Assembly (NCBI GenBank): GCA_049647265.1
Contig: JBARXJ010000056.1
Coordinates: 124,001 to 188,000 of the forward strand
Length of the DNA stretch: 64,000 nt
Reading direction: 5' to 3'
Source: JAAURB01 sp049647265
GTDB taxonomy: Bacteria; Cyanobacteriota; Cyanobacteriia; Cyanobacteriales; Microcoleaceae
Made by a program: the position numbers and the translations under genes. How positions within the stretch are numbered: position 1 is the stretch's first letter; every line of letters begins with the position of its first letter. Of this stretch, positions 36,928 to 45,590 are shown piece after piece. The notes under the pieces are model-generated. The model was not told where the DNA came from and did not search any database. It was given only the letters and a program-made list of their open reading frames with translations.

Positions 36928-37375
36928 CTTTTATACAAATATACAAATTGTCCCTATGCCTAGTGATTAAGATACTAACGTTGTCGAAAATTCTATCAAA
37001 ATTAAACACAATTAACAGATCTGGGTGTAACTCCGAACAACCATTAGCTGCGGCTAGCAACAACACTTGGCTTTCTCTTTTATTCTCCCGTGAACTAATC
37101 ACTTCAACCGATGAACCTCAACCCGGAGTGGAAAGTCAGTATGAATCATTACGACATTCTATTCCCGTCATAACCCTTAACCCCTCAAAAATACGGTGAT
37201 CTGTATCACAGATAGCAGTATCAAGTGCTGAAAGTCACTAATAGCAGAGTAGATTGTTTTAACAGGAGCAATTGGCTCTAAAAACATGAGGTAGTTGATC
37301 TTAACGTAGTCAAGTATATTATGGTGAGGCAACACGCTCAAGCCTCAAGTTCATTTGGTGTGAAAGAGAAACAAC
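36928..37375. other. Divergent intergenic region upstream of the deacetylase
   Basis: About 450 bases without a convincing gene. The clearest element is the CRP-like palindrome at 37195-37210. A 96-codon open frame on the plus strand overlaps the start of the minus-strand gene and does not look like a protein. Confidence 0.5.
37195..37210 (+). promoter_or_regulatory. CRP/SYCRP1-like cAMP-receptor-protein binding site
   Basis: GGTGATCTGTATCACA is a near-perfect palindrome (GTGA-N6-TCAC) and matches 13 of 16 positions of the known cyanobacterial SYCRP1 consensus TGTGATCTAGATCACA. It lies 165 bp upstream of the polysaccharide deacetylase start. The window also encodes a predicted adenylate cyclase, so cAMP signalling is plausible in this organism. 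Binding has not been tested. Confidence 0.5.
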
Positions 37376-38467
37376 ATGGTACAAAATAATGTTTTTGTTC
37401 GACAACAACAAAAAGTCTCAACTCTAGCTATATTAGCGGCTTTGGGAAGTTTTGCCACAGGGGCGATGTTACCTTGGAATTTACGAATCACTTCCCCATT
37501 ACCTGCCGTCGATGCGATTGAAATAGCACCGGATGTGTCTACCCCGTCATCGACTCCGACCCAGGCTCCCCAACAACCGCAATCTGAGGACGATAACCCA
37601 ACGTCTAGCACAGAAAGCAAGGAATCTCAAACGGCTCAAACCCCTCAAAATCGCGCTCAAACCTCAATCGCACTGACCCCAGCCTCAATCACAGATGGCA
37701 CCGGAGTGAATATTGAGGCCGCCATCAACCAACGCATTGAAAAAATGCAAACTAAACTGGTGAAGCTAGAAAAAAAACGCTTTCATTATCCCGTGCCGCA
37801 GCAGTTTCAGGGTAAGAAAGTAGAAAAGGTTAAATTAAAAAATAATCAACGGGTGATTGCCTTAACCTTTGATGATGGGCCGTGGCCTGAAACCACCGAA
37901 CAGATTTTAGAGATTTTAGAAGAATATGAAATTCAAGCGACTTTTTTTTGGGTGGGAGCAGCGTTAAAACAACATCCTGAAATTGCCGAGAAAGTTGCGG
38001 CTGCCGGCCATGAAATTGCTAATCATACCTGGAATCATAATTATGACAAAGTGAGTCCAGAAGTGGCAGCCGATGAAATTAATCAAACCGATGAATTGAT
38101 CGAAGAATTAACCGGGATTAAAACCCATTTGTTTCGTCCGCCGGGTGGAGTCCAGGATAATGGGTTAGTCGATTATATTTACACTCAAAATTACGTGAAT
38201 GTGATGTGGTCTTCCGACTCGTTTGATTGGTATGATTCAGCGCCACAAATTGTAGATAATGTGATGGAAACCGTTACACCGGGAGGAATTGTACTGATGC
38301 ATGATGGCGGTGGAACTCGCTATGCTACAGTGGAAGCCTTACCGGAAATTATCGACCAACTCAAAGAACAAGGGTATCGTTTCGTAACGGTTAATGAGCT
38401 ATTGCATTTGGCTGAAGATAACCAATCTAAAGAAGATCTAGAAGTTCAACCCGAAACCGAACTCTAG
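37376..38467 (+). CDS. Polysaccharide deacetylase (NodB homology, CE4 family)
   Basis: A 363-aa exported or membrane-anchored CE4 enzyme that removes N-acetyl groups from a glycan (peptidoglycan, chitin-like or exopolysaccharide). An N-terminal hydrophobic stretch (about residues 16-35) is followed by a Pro/Ser/Thr-rich linker and a short coiled segment. The NodB domain covers about 155-345, with TFDDGP (catalytic Asp166, metal Asp167), HTWNH (metal His217 and His221), RPPGG (Arg254) and LMHDGGG near the end. All CE4 motifs are intact. A CRP-like site lies upstream. The gene ends 37 bp before moaE on the same strand. Confidence 0.9.
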   Translation: MVQNNVFVRQQQKVSTLAILAALGSFATGAMLPWNLRITSPLPAVDAIEIAPDVSTPSSTPTQAPQQPQSEDDNPTSSTESKESQTAQTPQNRAQTSIALTPASITDGTGVNIEAAINQRIEKMQTKLVKLEKKRFHYPVPQQFQGKKVEKVKLKNNQRVIALTFDDGPWPETTEQILEILEEYEIQATFFWVGAALKQHPEIAEKVAAAGHEIANHTWNHNYDKVSPEVAADEINQTDELIEELTGIKTHLFRPPGGVQDNGLVDYIYTQNYVNVMWSSDSFDWYDSAPQIVDNVMETVTPGGIVLMHDGGGTRYATVEALPEIIDQLKEQGYRFVTVNELLHLAEDNQSKEDLEVQPETEL

Positions 38468-38504
38468 CCCGTCTCTGGTTCAAAATAACAATTATTACGA
38501 GTTC

Positions 38505-38984
38505 ATGTCTACCGCTTTAACCTCCTCAACCGTTTCTCATCCATCGGATCACTTTTCGATTTGCTTAGCCCCTTTATCGATTGATGAAATCTATGATTTA
38601 GTCGATGATCCCGCCAATGGGGCGATTGTGGTGATGAGTGGAATGGTGCGTCATCAAACTGATGGTAAAGCAGTGGTTGCTTTAGAATATCAAGCCTATC
38701 AACCGATGGCATTGATGGTGTTTCAACAAATCGCTACTCAAATTCGCGATCGCTGGGGGCAAGTTACGGCCATTGCCATTTATCATCGCATTGGACGCTT
38801 AGAAATTGGTGAAATTAGTGTTTTGGTGGCGGTGGGTTGTCCCCATCGTCGAGAAGCATTTGAAGCCTGTCAATATGCCATTGATACCCTTAAACATCAG
38901 GCCCCCATTTGGAAAAAAGAACATTGGGCGGATGGGTCAAGTAGTTGGGTGAGTATTGGGGCGTGTGAACAAGAAAATTGTTGA
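38505..38984 (+). CDS. moaE: Molybdopterin synthase catalytic subunit
   Basis: A 159-aa MoaE, the large subunit that transfers sulfur from MoaD to precursor Z in molybdenum cofactor synthesis. The family core runs from GAIVVMSGMVR through YHRIGRLEIGE and VAVGCPHRREAF to the active-site lysines Lys130 and Lys137 (LKHQAPIWKKE), with the same spacing as E. coli Lys119 and Lys126. No moaD or other moa gene is adjacent, so the partner is elsewhere. It may be read through from the deacetylase gene. Confidence 0.95.
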   Translation: MSTALTSSTVSHPSDHFSICLAPLSIDEIYDLVDDPANGAIVVMSGMVRHQTDGKAVVALEYQAYQPMALMVFQQIATQIRDRWGQVTAIAIYHRIGRLEIGEISVLVAVGCPHRREAFEACQYAIDTLKHQAPIWKKEHWADGSSSWVSIGACEQENC

Positions 38985-39004
38985 TATTTTCGGTGAGTAG
39001 GATT

Positions 39005-40438
39005 CTATTCAGTTGCAATTTCTCCCCTGATAAATTTATCTCTAAAATATTGTTGATACAATCTACAGCTTACTATGGGCTGATTATCCTGCACTTTAAT
39101 TAATCCCATACTTTTTAACTTAAACTGTTGTTCAATACTTAATTGAGTTGCTCCTTGAAGCAGTTGTTGAAACTCTGCGGCTAAACTTTGATTTTGTTGC
39201 AGCGTCCACAATAGAGAGTGGAGATACTGGCTAAAAATCCCGGTATCCGTTGTAGCTTGCTGGAGTATCTCTAATAATGGAATATTATTTCTAACGCTAC
39301 GATCAAAAGCCAATCTAACCAGATAGGGAAATCCGCCTGTCCATTGCATAATGTGTTTCAATTCAAAAGCGGTTAGATCAAAGCCATAGAGGCGTGCTAA
39401 ATCTTCGACATTACTTGGAGTAAAAGGCGGTAATTCTATCGGTAAACCGACATTAAATGGAGATTGATTCGTTGGGAAAGGAATATAAACTTCAGTCGAA
39501 TGAGAAATAACCAGCCGCAATTTTTGCCAGACCCCATCATCTTTCATTTCTTCATACCATGAGCGTAATAATGAGAAAACATCTACAGCCAGCTCTGGAT
39601 ATTCAAATAATCGATTGACATTATCCAACGCTAAAATAATAGGGGCGGAAACTTTCTCTAGTAAATACCCTTGAAAATAAATGCTAGTACTGGCTAAAGC
39701 GCCCATGTCTTTATCCCAATATTCATCTAACTTTGACTCTAGTTTTAACTGCTGTCCGACATTACTACAAAGCCAGCGTAAAAACTTTTCGGTTGAAGTA
39801 AAAATTCCGGTTCCTGCACGTAATAAACTTAAACGCACGGGATAGTAATTATGCGAATAACCCTGAGCTAAAATTCTAGCAAGTAAAGAAGTTTTTCCCA
39901 TTTTTCTCGGCGCTTTGATTCGGATTAAAGCTCTGGGTTGCAGAATAGATTGAACGCAAATTTGTTCGATTGATTGATGACGGGTTGCTAGATTATTTTT
40001 AGGATAACGTTCTATATAAAAGACTGAATCTAGAGGAACTTGACTTTCCGGCAGTTCGAGCTTGATATTTTTGATCGGATTATTCCTCCGATCTATTTGG
40101 AGTTTTGATAGAGGATAAAATTTTTGTTTTAAAATAATATGGCAGTTATATTTAGTAACCTTTTCTTTTAAAAGAAAAGACAGCTCTTGCCATAGTTTAG
40201 GAGCCAGAGATTGTTTAATATAACTTTCTGAATAGTTATATTCTTGAGCGATATCTGCGTAAGTTTTTTGACTTCTAGATAGACTTTCTCTCAGAATAAT
40301 TTTTTGAATCGGATTGAGACTGTATCCTTTCTGGGAAGCCATTAAAGAGTCTACTAATTTAATTAAATCTTCTATATTCGGCTCTTTATTATCTTCTTTA
40401 ATATCGGAATAAGTTTGATTCATCAGGTGATATTGCAT
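39005..40438 (-). CDS. HTH-AAA-like ATPase (VMAP-type, vWA-MoxR associated protein-like)
   Basis: A 477-aa protein. The N-terminal 95 residues contain a helix-turn-helix-like region (KTYADIAQEYNYSESYIKQSLAPKLWQEL) of the kind seen at the start of cyanobacterial vWA-MoxR-associated proteins. The AAA-like domain (about 130-420) has KAPRKMGKTSLL as Walker A and IILALDNVNRLF as Walker B, where Asn replaces the usual Glu. A winged-helix-like end closes it. An inner ATG (40423) is an alternative start. It is divergent from the large AAA-WD40 gene, with a shared 283-bp upstream region. Role in signalling or defence is inferred from the family. Confidence 0.8.
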   Translation of the reverse strand: MQYHLMNQTYSDIKEDNKEPNIEDLIKLVDSLMASQKGYSLNPIQKIILRESLSRSQKTYADIAQEYNYSESYIKQSLAPKLWQELSFLLKEKVTKYNCHIILKQKFYPLSKLQIDRRNNPIKNIKLELPESQVPLDSVFYIERYPKNNLATRHQSIEQICVQSILQPRALIRIKAPRKMGKTSLLARILAQGYSHNYYPVRLSLLRAGTGIFTSTEKFLRWLCSNVGQQLKLESKLDEYWDKDMGALASTSIYFQGYLLEKVSAPIILALDNVNRLFEYPELAVDVFSLLRSWYEEMKDDGVWQKLRLVISHSTEVYIPFPTNQSPFNVGLPIELPPFTPSNVEDLARLYGFDLTAFELKHIMQWTGGFPYLVRLAFDRSVRNNIPLLEILQQATTDTGIFSQYLHSLLWTLQQNQSLAAEFQQLLQGATQLSIEQQFKLKSMGLIKVQDNQPIVSCRLYQQYFRDKFIRGEIATE

Positions 40439-40721
40439 TTTGTTTAATTGCTCAGTGCTGATTTAATAGTATGTTATGAGTTTTTATCTTCCTAAAAAGC
40501 TATGATTAGCCCAGATTAGATGTCGTCTGGTGCTGGTATGGCGTAGAGTCCTGTGATTTGTCAATGGCTGATGAAATCCATAATATGATATTAACACTTT
40601 TATTGAGAAATACCTCTTGACAAATCAACTATAATTTGCATTAATAGATAAAAATACTAATCTGTTGATTTCAGTTGGTATTGAAAACAATAACACTTCG
40701 CTTCTCTTTTCAATTCAATTC

Positions 40722-43700
40722 GTGATAAATTTATCCATAAATCACTACGAATACCAAGTAGGGGGAAGTTTAACTGTTGAGGCTCCCAGCTATGTACAAC
40801 GACAAGCTGACAAGCTTTTGTATCAAGCACTTCAGCGAGGGGAATTTTGCTATGTTCTGAACTCACGGCAAATGGGAAAATCTTCTCTGCTAGCAAGAAC
40901 TAAGTCTAGTTTACAACAAAATGGCTTTGTTTGTAGCGCCATTGACTTAACTCGCGTCGGTCGGCAAAACATGACAGCGCTGCAATGGTATAAAGGGGTA
41001 ACCGGGGAGATTTGGCGAGGATTTAATTTACTTACAAAAGTTAACTTAAAGACTTGGTGGGAGCAGGAAGGCGATATTTCTCTTCTGCAAAAGTTGGGCT
41101 ATTTTATTGAAGAGATTCTTTTGGTTCAGTTTCCCCAAGAAAAAATCGTTATATTTGTTGATGAAATCGATAGTATTCTGAATTGTAATTTTTCAGTTGA
41201 TGACTTTTTTGCATTAATTCGATTTTGCTATAACCAACGAGCGATTAATCCTGAATATCAGCGAATTAGCTTTGCGATTTTTGGGGTTGCAACTCCGTCT
41301 GATTTAATTCAAGACAAAACAATTACTCCTTTTAATATTGGTCGGGCGATAGAGTTAGAAGGCTTTAAACTAAATGAAGTTAAACCCTTAATTCAAGGTA
41401 TAAAAAATATTGCTGAGCGTCCTGAAGTCGTTCTCAAAGAGATTTTGTACTGGACAGCAGGACAGCCGTTTTTAACACAAAAGCTTTGTTTATATTTATC
41501 TTATTTACAAGATGAAACTTCCCAAATCCCCAAAGGAAAAGAGAGAGATTTTGTAGAAGATTTAGTTAGAAGTCAGATGATTGAGCATTGGGAAACTCAA
41601 GATGAACCAGAACATTTTAAAACGATTCGCGATCGCATTTTACGCAATCAAAAACAAGCCGGTCGAATGCTGGGGATTTATCAGCAAATCTTATTAACTC
41701 AAAACGATGCACAGGGTGTACAAACGGATGACTCTCGAGAACAAATTGAATTACAACTGAGCGGTTTAGTCGTTAAACAACAGGGTTTGCTGAAGGTAAG
41801 AAACCCAATTTATCGAGACATTTTTAATCTGCAATGGGTTAAAAAACAACTGGCTACTTTACGTCCTTATTCCCAGGCATTTGAAGCGTGGATAGCATCA
41901 GCTCAACAAGATGATTCTCGCCTGTTACGAGGACAAGCATTAAAAGATACTCAACTTTGGGTAAGAGGTAAAAGTTTAAGTGATTGGGATTATCAATTTT
42001 TAGCCGCCAGTGAAGCTTTTGATCGAAAAGAAGTACAAATGGTATTAGAAGCCGAACGGACTAAAGCGGTCGAAGCTCAACTGATACAAACTCAAAAAAA
42101 TGTTAAACTACAACAGCGATTTTTAACCGCAGTTAGTACTGCTTTTGTCGTCGTTATTGGATTAACTGGAATTACGTTTGGGCAATATCAAAAAGCATTA
42201 AAAAATCAACGAATTGCTAACCTCAGCGAAATTAGCGCCTTAATTTCTTCTTCTGATGCGTTGTTTACTTCTCAGCAAAATTTAGATGCTTTGGTTGATG
42301 CAATTAAAGCGCGGGTTAAATTGCAACAGCTTCGTGGAGTCGATATTGCAACTATTGCGGAAGTGGATAAGGTATTACAACAAGCCGTTTATCATTCAGA
42401 TGAATATAACCGTTTCCTGGGACATGAAGGTGTGGTTTCAGGGGTTGCTTTTAGCCCAAATGGTGAAATTATTGCCACTGCTGCTGCTGATAAAACCGTG
42501 AAATTCAGGCAGCGCGATGGTACGTTATTGAGAACGTTACCCCACGAGAGTACAGTCCTTAAAGTTCAGTTTAGTCCGAATGGTAAAACTATTGTCACCG
42601 CTAGTGCAGATAATACCGTTAAGTTGTGGACGCTTGAGGGTGAGTTGTTACAAACCTTTGACCAACATCAGGCAGAGGTGAGGGATGTAGCGTTTAGCCC
42701 AGACGGTGAAACTATTGCGACTGCGAGTGCAGATAATACGCTTAAATTATGGACGCTTGAAGGTGAGTTGTTACAAACCCTCGAAAGTCATCAGGCAGCG
42801 GTGGCCAGTGTAGCGTTTAGCCCAGATGGCAATACTATCGCTTCTACTGGTCTCGACAATACCATTAAACTTTGGACTCGTCAGGGTAAAAACGGGATAT
42901 ATCGCCTCTCCAATACTTTAACGGGTCATGAGGCAGGCATTTTAGATGTTAGCTTTAGCCCAGATAATAATACTCTCGCTTCAGCTAGTGAAGATGGTAC
43001 TGTTAAATTATGGAAACGAGATGGAACCCTGTTAAAAACATTTCAACATCATAATAATGAAGCGACGACTGTTGCCTTTAGCCCGGATGGTAAGATGATA
43101 GCTTCGGGTAGCGAAGATCAAACCATTAAACTTTATACTACCGAGGGCAGGCTAGTGAAAGTGTTTGCCGGACATGAGGCGGGACTTGAACAAATTACCT
43201 TTAGCCCAGATGGTGAAACTATTGCCTCAGCTAGTAAAGATGGTACCGTCAGACTGTGGCAAACAACATCCCCTTTACTGACAAAACTTTATGGTCATCA
43301 GGGTAGAGTTTGGGATATTGAGTTTAGTCGAGATAGTCAACGGCTTGCCTCAACGGGGGCTGACCAAACCGTTAAATTATGGACTCGTGATGGAACCAAT
43401 TTAACCACTTTTGAAGGTAATGGTAGTAATGTTCCAGATCTGATATTTAGCCCAGACGGCCAAATTGTTGCTTCAACCAGTGCTGATGGTAAGATCACAC
43501 TGCGGCAGCCTGACGGTAAAGTGGTGCAGCGTTTAGAAGAAGCAACCTCAATGGTGATGAGTGTAGCGTTTAGTCCGAATGGTCAACTGCTGGCTTCGGG
43601 TGGTGATGATAATTTAATTCGGTTTTGGCAATTTGACCCGGCGAAAAAGAAGTTTTTATTTCTAAGATCTTGGAAAGCCCATGAAGCGAGGGTATGGAAG

Positions 43701-44252
43701 GTTGAATTTAGCCCCGATAGTGAGATGATTGTTTCAACCAGCGCAAATGGTACAGTCAAACTGTGGCAACCGGATGGGACTTTACTCCAAACTTTAAAAG
43801 GTCATAGTAATGCGGTTTGGGATGCTTCAATTAGTCCGGATAGTCAGATGGTCGCTTCTGCGAGTTGGGACGGTACAGTTAAACTTTGGCACAGAGACGG
43901 AACTTTACTCAAAACATTAACAGCAGAAAATGTTGTGGGTTTTATTGGTGTTGATTTTAGTCCAGACGGTGAGATGGTTGCCGCCGCCACAGATACTCAG
44001 ACCGCGATGTTGTGGAAAACGGACGGAACTTTCCTAACAACCCTATGGGGTAGCTATACCGATCTCATGTTTAGTCCAGATCGCCAGCTATTGGCCGCAG
44101 CGGGTGATGAGCATACCGTTATTTTGTGGAATTTACAGCAAATTGTCAATCTAGATTTATTAGAATATGGTTGCAATTGGGTCAAAGATTATCTACGCAC
44201 AAACGCAACAGACCCGACAGAAGGGACGTTGTGTATAGAAGAAAAAGATTAA
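40722..44252 (+). CDS. AAA-like ATPase / WD40 fusion protein (second copy)
   Basis: A 1176-aa paralogue of the protein at 30.5-34.2 kb. The order is AAA-like domain (about 15-340; SRQMGKSSLL, IVIFVDEIDSIL), charged linker, one membrane helix (about 466-488), 14 WD40 units (about 564-1136), and a short helix (YGCNWVKDYLRTN). The WD40 units here are much closer to consensus (FSPDGETIASAS..TVKLW), and several neighbouring blades are nearly identical, suggesting recent repeat exchange. The start is uncertain: GTG at 40722 aligns best with the paralogue, while a TTG at 40665 is also in frame. It is followed after 390 bp by the DUF4231 membrane protein gene. Confidence 0.85.
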   Translation: MINLSINHYEYQVGGSLTVEAPSYVQRQADKLLYQALQRGEFCYVLNSRQMGKSSLLARTKSSLQQNGFVCSAIDLTRVGRQNMTALQWYKGVTGEIWRGFNLLTKVNLKTWWEQEGDISLLQKLGYFIEEILLVQFPQEKIVIFVDEIDSILNCNFSVDDFFALIRFCYNQRAINPEYQRISFAIFGVATPSDLIQDKTITPFNIGRAIELEGFKLNEVKPLIQGIKNIAERPEVVLKEILYWTAGQPFLTQKLCLYLSYLQDETSQIPKGKERDFVEDLVRSQMIEHWETQDEPEHFKTIRDRILRNQKQAGRMLGIYQQILLTQNDAQGVQTDDSREQIELQLSGLVVKQQGLLKVRNPIYRDIFNLQWVKKQLATLRPYSQAFEAWIASAQQDDSRLLRGQALKDTQLWVRGKSLSDWDYQFLAASEAFDRKEVQMVLEAERTKAVEAQLIQTQKNVKLQQRFLTAVSTAFVVVIGLTGITFGQYQKALKNQRIANLSEISALISSSDALFTSQQNLDALVDAIKARVKLQQLRGVDIATIAEVDKVLQQAVYHSDEYNRFLGHEGVVSGVAFSPNGEIIATAAADKTVKFRQRDGTLLRTLPHESTVLKVQFSPNGKTIVTASADNTVKLWTLEGELLQTFDQHQAEVRDVAFSPDGETIATASADNTLKLWTLEGELLQTLESHQAAVASVAFSPDGNTIASTGLDNTIKLWTRQGKNGIYRLSNTLTGHEAGILDVSFSPDNNTLASASEDGTVKLWKRDGTLLKTFQHHNNEATTVAFSPDGKMIASGSEDQTIKLYTTEGRLVKVFAGHEAGLEQITFSPDGETIASASKDGTVRLWQTTSPLLTKLYGHQGRVWDIEFSRDSQRLASTGADQTVKLWTRDGTNLTTFEGNGSNVPDLIFSPDGQIVASTSADGKITLRQPDGKVVQRLEEATSMVMSVAFSPNGQLLASGGDDNLIRFWQFDPAKKKFLFLRSWKAHEARVWKVEFSPDSEMIVSTSANGTVKLWQPDGTLLQTLKGHSNAVWDASISPDSQMVASASWDGTVKLWHRDGTLLKTLTAENVVGFIGVDFSPDGEMVAAATDTQTAMLWKTDGTFLTTLWGSYTDLMFSPDRQLLAAAGDEHTVILWNLQQIVNLDLLEYGCNWVKDYLRTNATDPTEGTLCIEEKD

Positions 44253-44642
44253 TTTATTATCAAAAATACGATAGATTTTTCATATTATTTTTGTCTTTCC
44301 TCGCCATGGGATAGCTGGATTTTTGTTGAACTCTTCGTAATATTTATTCATTTGTTTTTCATCAAAAACACTAATTTTATCTATTGACAAGATTATCATC
44401 TCGTGTGTTGGCAAAAATAATGATAAGAAAGACGTGAACTTTATGTATTTTCTTCTGCTGAGTAAAATGAGATATTAGATATTATGTGTCTGAAATTCGG
44501 TTAATTGTCAGTCATATCCCATAAAATTTACCTAAAACTATTAAATAATAGACTTTATTGTCATTCTATAATTATGGTGTTAGGGTTGAAAAATATCAGA
44601 GTGTTTAACTCCTTAAAGTCTTAATATTTTTAGAGGTAAGTC
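44253..44642. other. Non-coding stretch between the AAA-WD40 and DUF4231 genes
   Basis: About 390 AT-rich bases with no gene and no clear hairpin. It should contain the promoter of the DUF4231 gene; an AGAGGTAAG lies just before that gene's ATG. Confidence 0.5.
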
Positions 44643-45470
44643 ATGAACAAAGTTGAAAAACTTAATCCGATTAAAGCCGTTGAATCAGCCCCAACTATAG
44701 AAGAATATAAGGCTCCTGCTTTGTATTCATTCTTAAAAGCTATTGAGTTTTTACTGTTAGCGGCAGTGATTGCCTCTTTTATCTTACTGATTGCATTGAC
44801 TGAGAAACAAAATATCGTTGTTTATCTAGCCGTTTTTACTGCGGGCTTTTTCTTTATATTTCTTCTCAATAAACAATTAGGATCAGATTTCAAAAATAAT
44901 TTAAGTCGATCAGAGATTATGATGAAATCTAAGATTCAAAGCGCTATGTTGGACACGGCGGGCGGCGACCGCAATATTATTTCTGTTGCTATCACCAGAG
45001 CATTGACATATTGCCAGGAACTGATCGATGACTACAAAAACACTCGAAAAAATTCTCGAAATATTTACTATATCTCCCAAATTACAACCATTGTTTTATC
45101 CGGTGTTACCCCGATTTTAGTGGTAGTAGAGCGGCTAGGTTCTGGCCCTAGTTGGTTTAAATGGTTGCCTGTTATTTTTCCAGCAATTGCAGCGATTGTT
45201 TCTAGTATTGTGACTTCTTTCCCCTTCCAAGAAAATTGGATTCAAGCTAATAAAACAGTAGAATTATTAGAAGCTGAACAAGAAAAGTTTGTTTTAGGAA
45301 TTAGTCAAGCCTATCGTTGCTATGATATCACTGATACGGCTCAACGCCAGACTAAAGCCAAGAAAGCAATTGAAAACTTTATTACTCAGGTCAATAGTAT
45401 TCATCTCAAACAAATTCAGGAATTGACACCAGAGAAAGTCGAAGCCGAAGTTGTAGCAAAGAAAAATTAA
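44643..45470 (+). CDS. DUF4231 (SLATT-like) membrane protein
   Basis: A 275-aa protein with four predicted membrane helices. Two lie at the N-terminus (about residues 32-75, FLLLAAVIASFILLIALT and a second helix ending FFFIFLL). The other two (about 142-190) are in the DUF4231 core, after the helix ELIDDYKNTRKNSRNIYYI and before the typical W(I)QANKTVELLEAEQEKF segment. DUF4231 belongs to the SLATT group of two-helix membrane proteins, proposed as pore-forming effectors in bacterial conflict systems. Here it sits beside AAA-type sensor candidates, which fits but does not prove that role. Confidence 0.78.
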   Translation: MNKVEKLNPIKAVESAPTIEEYKAPALYSFLKAIEFLLLAAVIASFILLIALTEKQNIVVYLAVFTAGFFFIFLLNKQLGSDFKNNLSRSEIMMKSKIQSAMLDTAGGDRNIISVAITRALTYCQELIDDYKNTRKNSRNIYYISQITTIVLSGVTPILVVVERLGSGPSWFKWLPVIFPAIAAIVSSIVTSFPFQENWIQANKTVELLEAEQEKFVLGISQAYRCYDITDTAQRQTKAKKAIENFITQVNSIHLKQIQELTPEKVEAEVVAKKN

Positions 45471-45552
45471 GCGCAATACGCTCATAGCGGCACGCGGGCG
45501 CGATCGCGGCGACTTCTAAATACGGTTAAACTCTGGCAATTGGATAGTCATA

Positions 45553-45579
45553 GTAGGGTGCGTCCCACAGACGCACCAC
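45553..45579. repeat. GTAGGG-type hairpin repeat between convergent genes
   Basis: A perfect 8-bp stem (GGTGCGTC, 45557-45564; GACGCACC, 45570-45577) with a 5-nt loop, preceded by GTA. It lies between the DUF4231 gene and the convergent solute-binding protein gene. The header GTAGGG is shared with the hairpins at 8823-8848 and 58993-59017, although the arms differ. Confidence 0.6.
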
Positions 45580-45590
45580 ATCTCTATAAT

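Noticed and set aside
36909..37199. 96-codon open frame on the plus strand upstream of the deacetylase
   Set aside because: It overlaps the start of the minus-strand gene, shows no domain and has no ribosome site; likely chance.
40617..40635. TTGACA and TATAAT upstream of the AAA-WD40 gene
   Set aside because: The two hexamers are only 7 bp apart, too close for one sigma-70 type promoter. The -10 alone is weak evidence.
45481..45520. GC-rich patch around a HIP1 site after the DUF4231 gene
   Set aside because: It is short and contains only the octamer and overlapping CG steps; no element could be defined.
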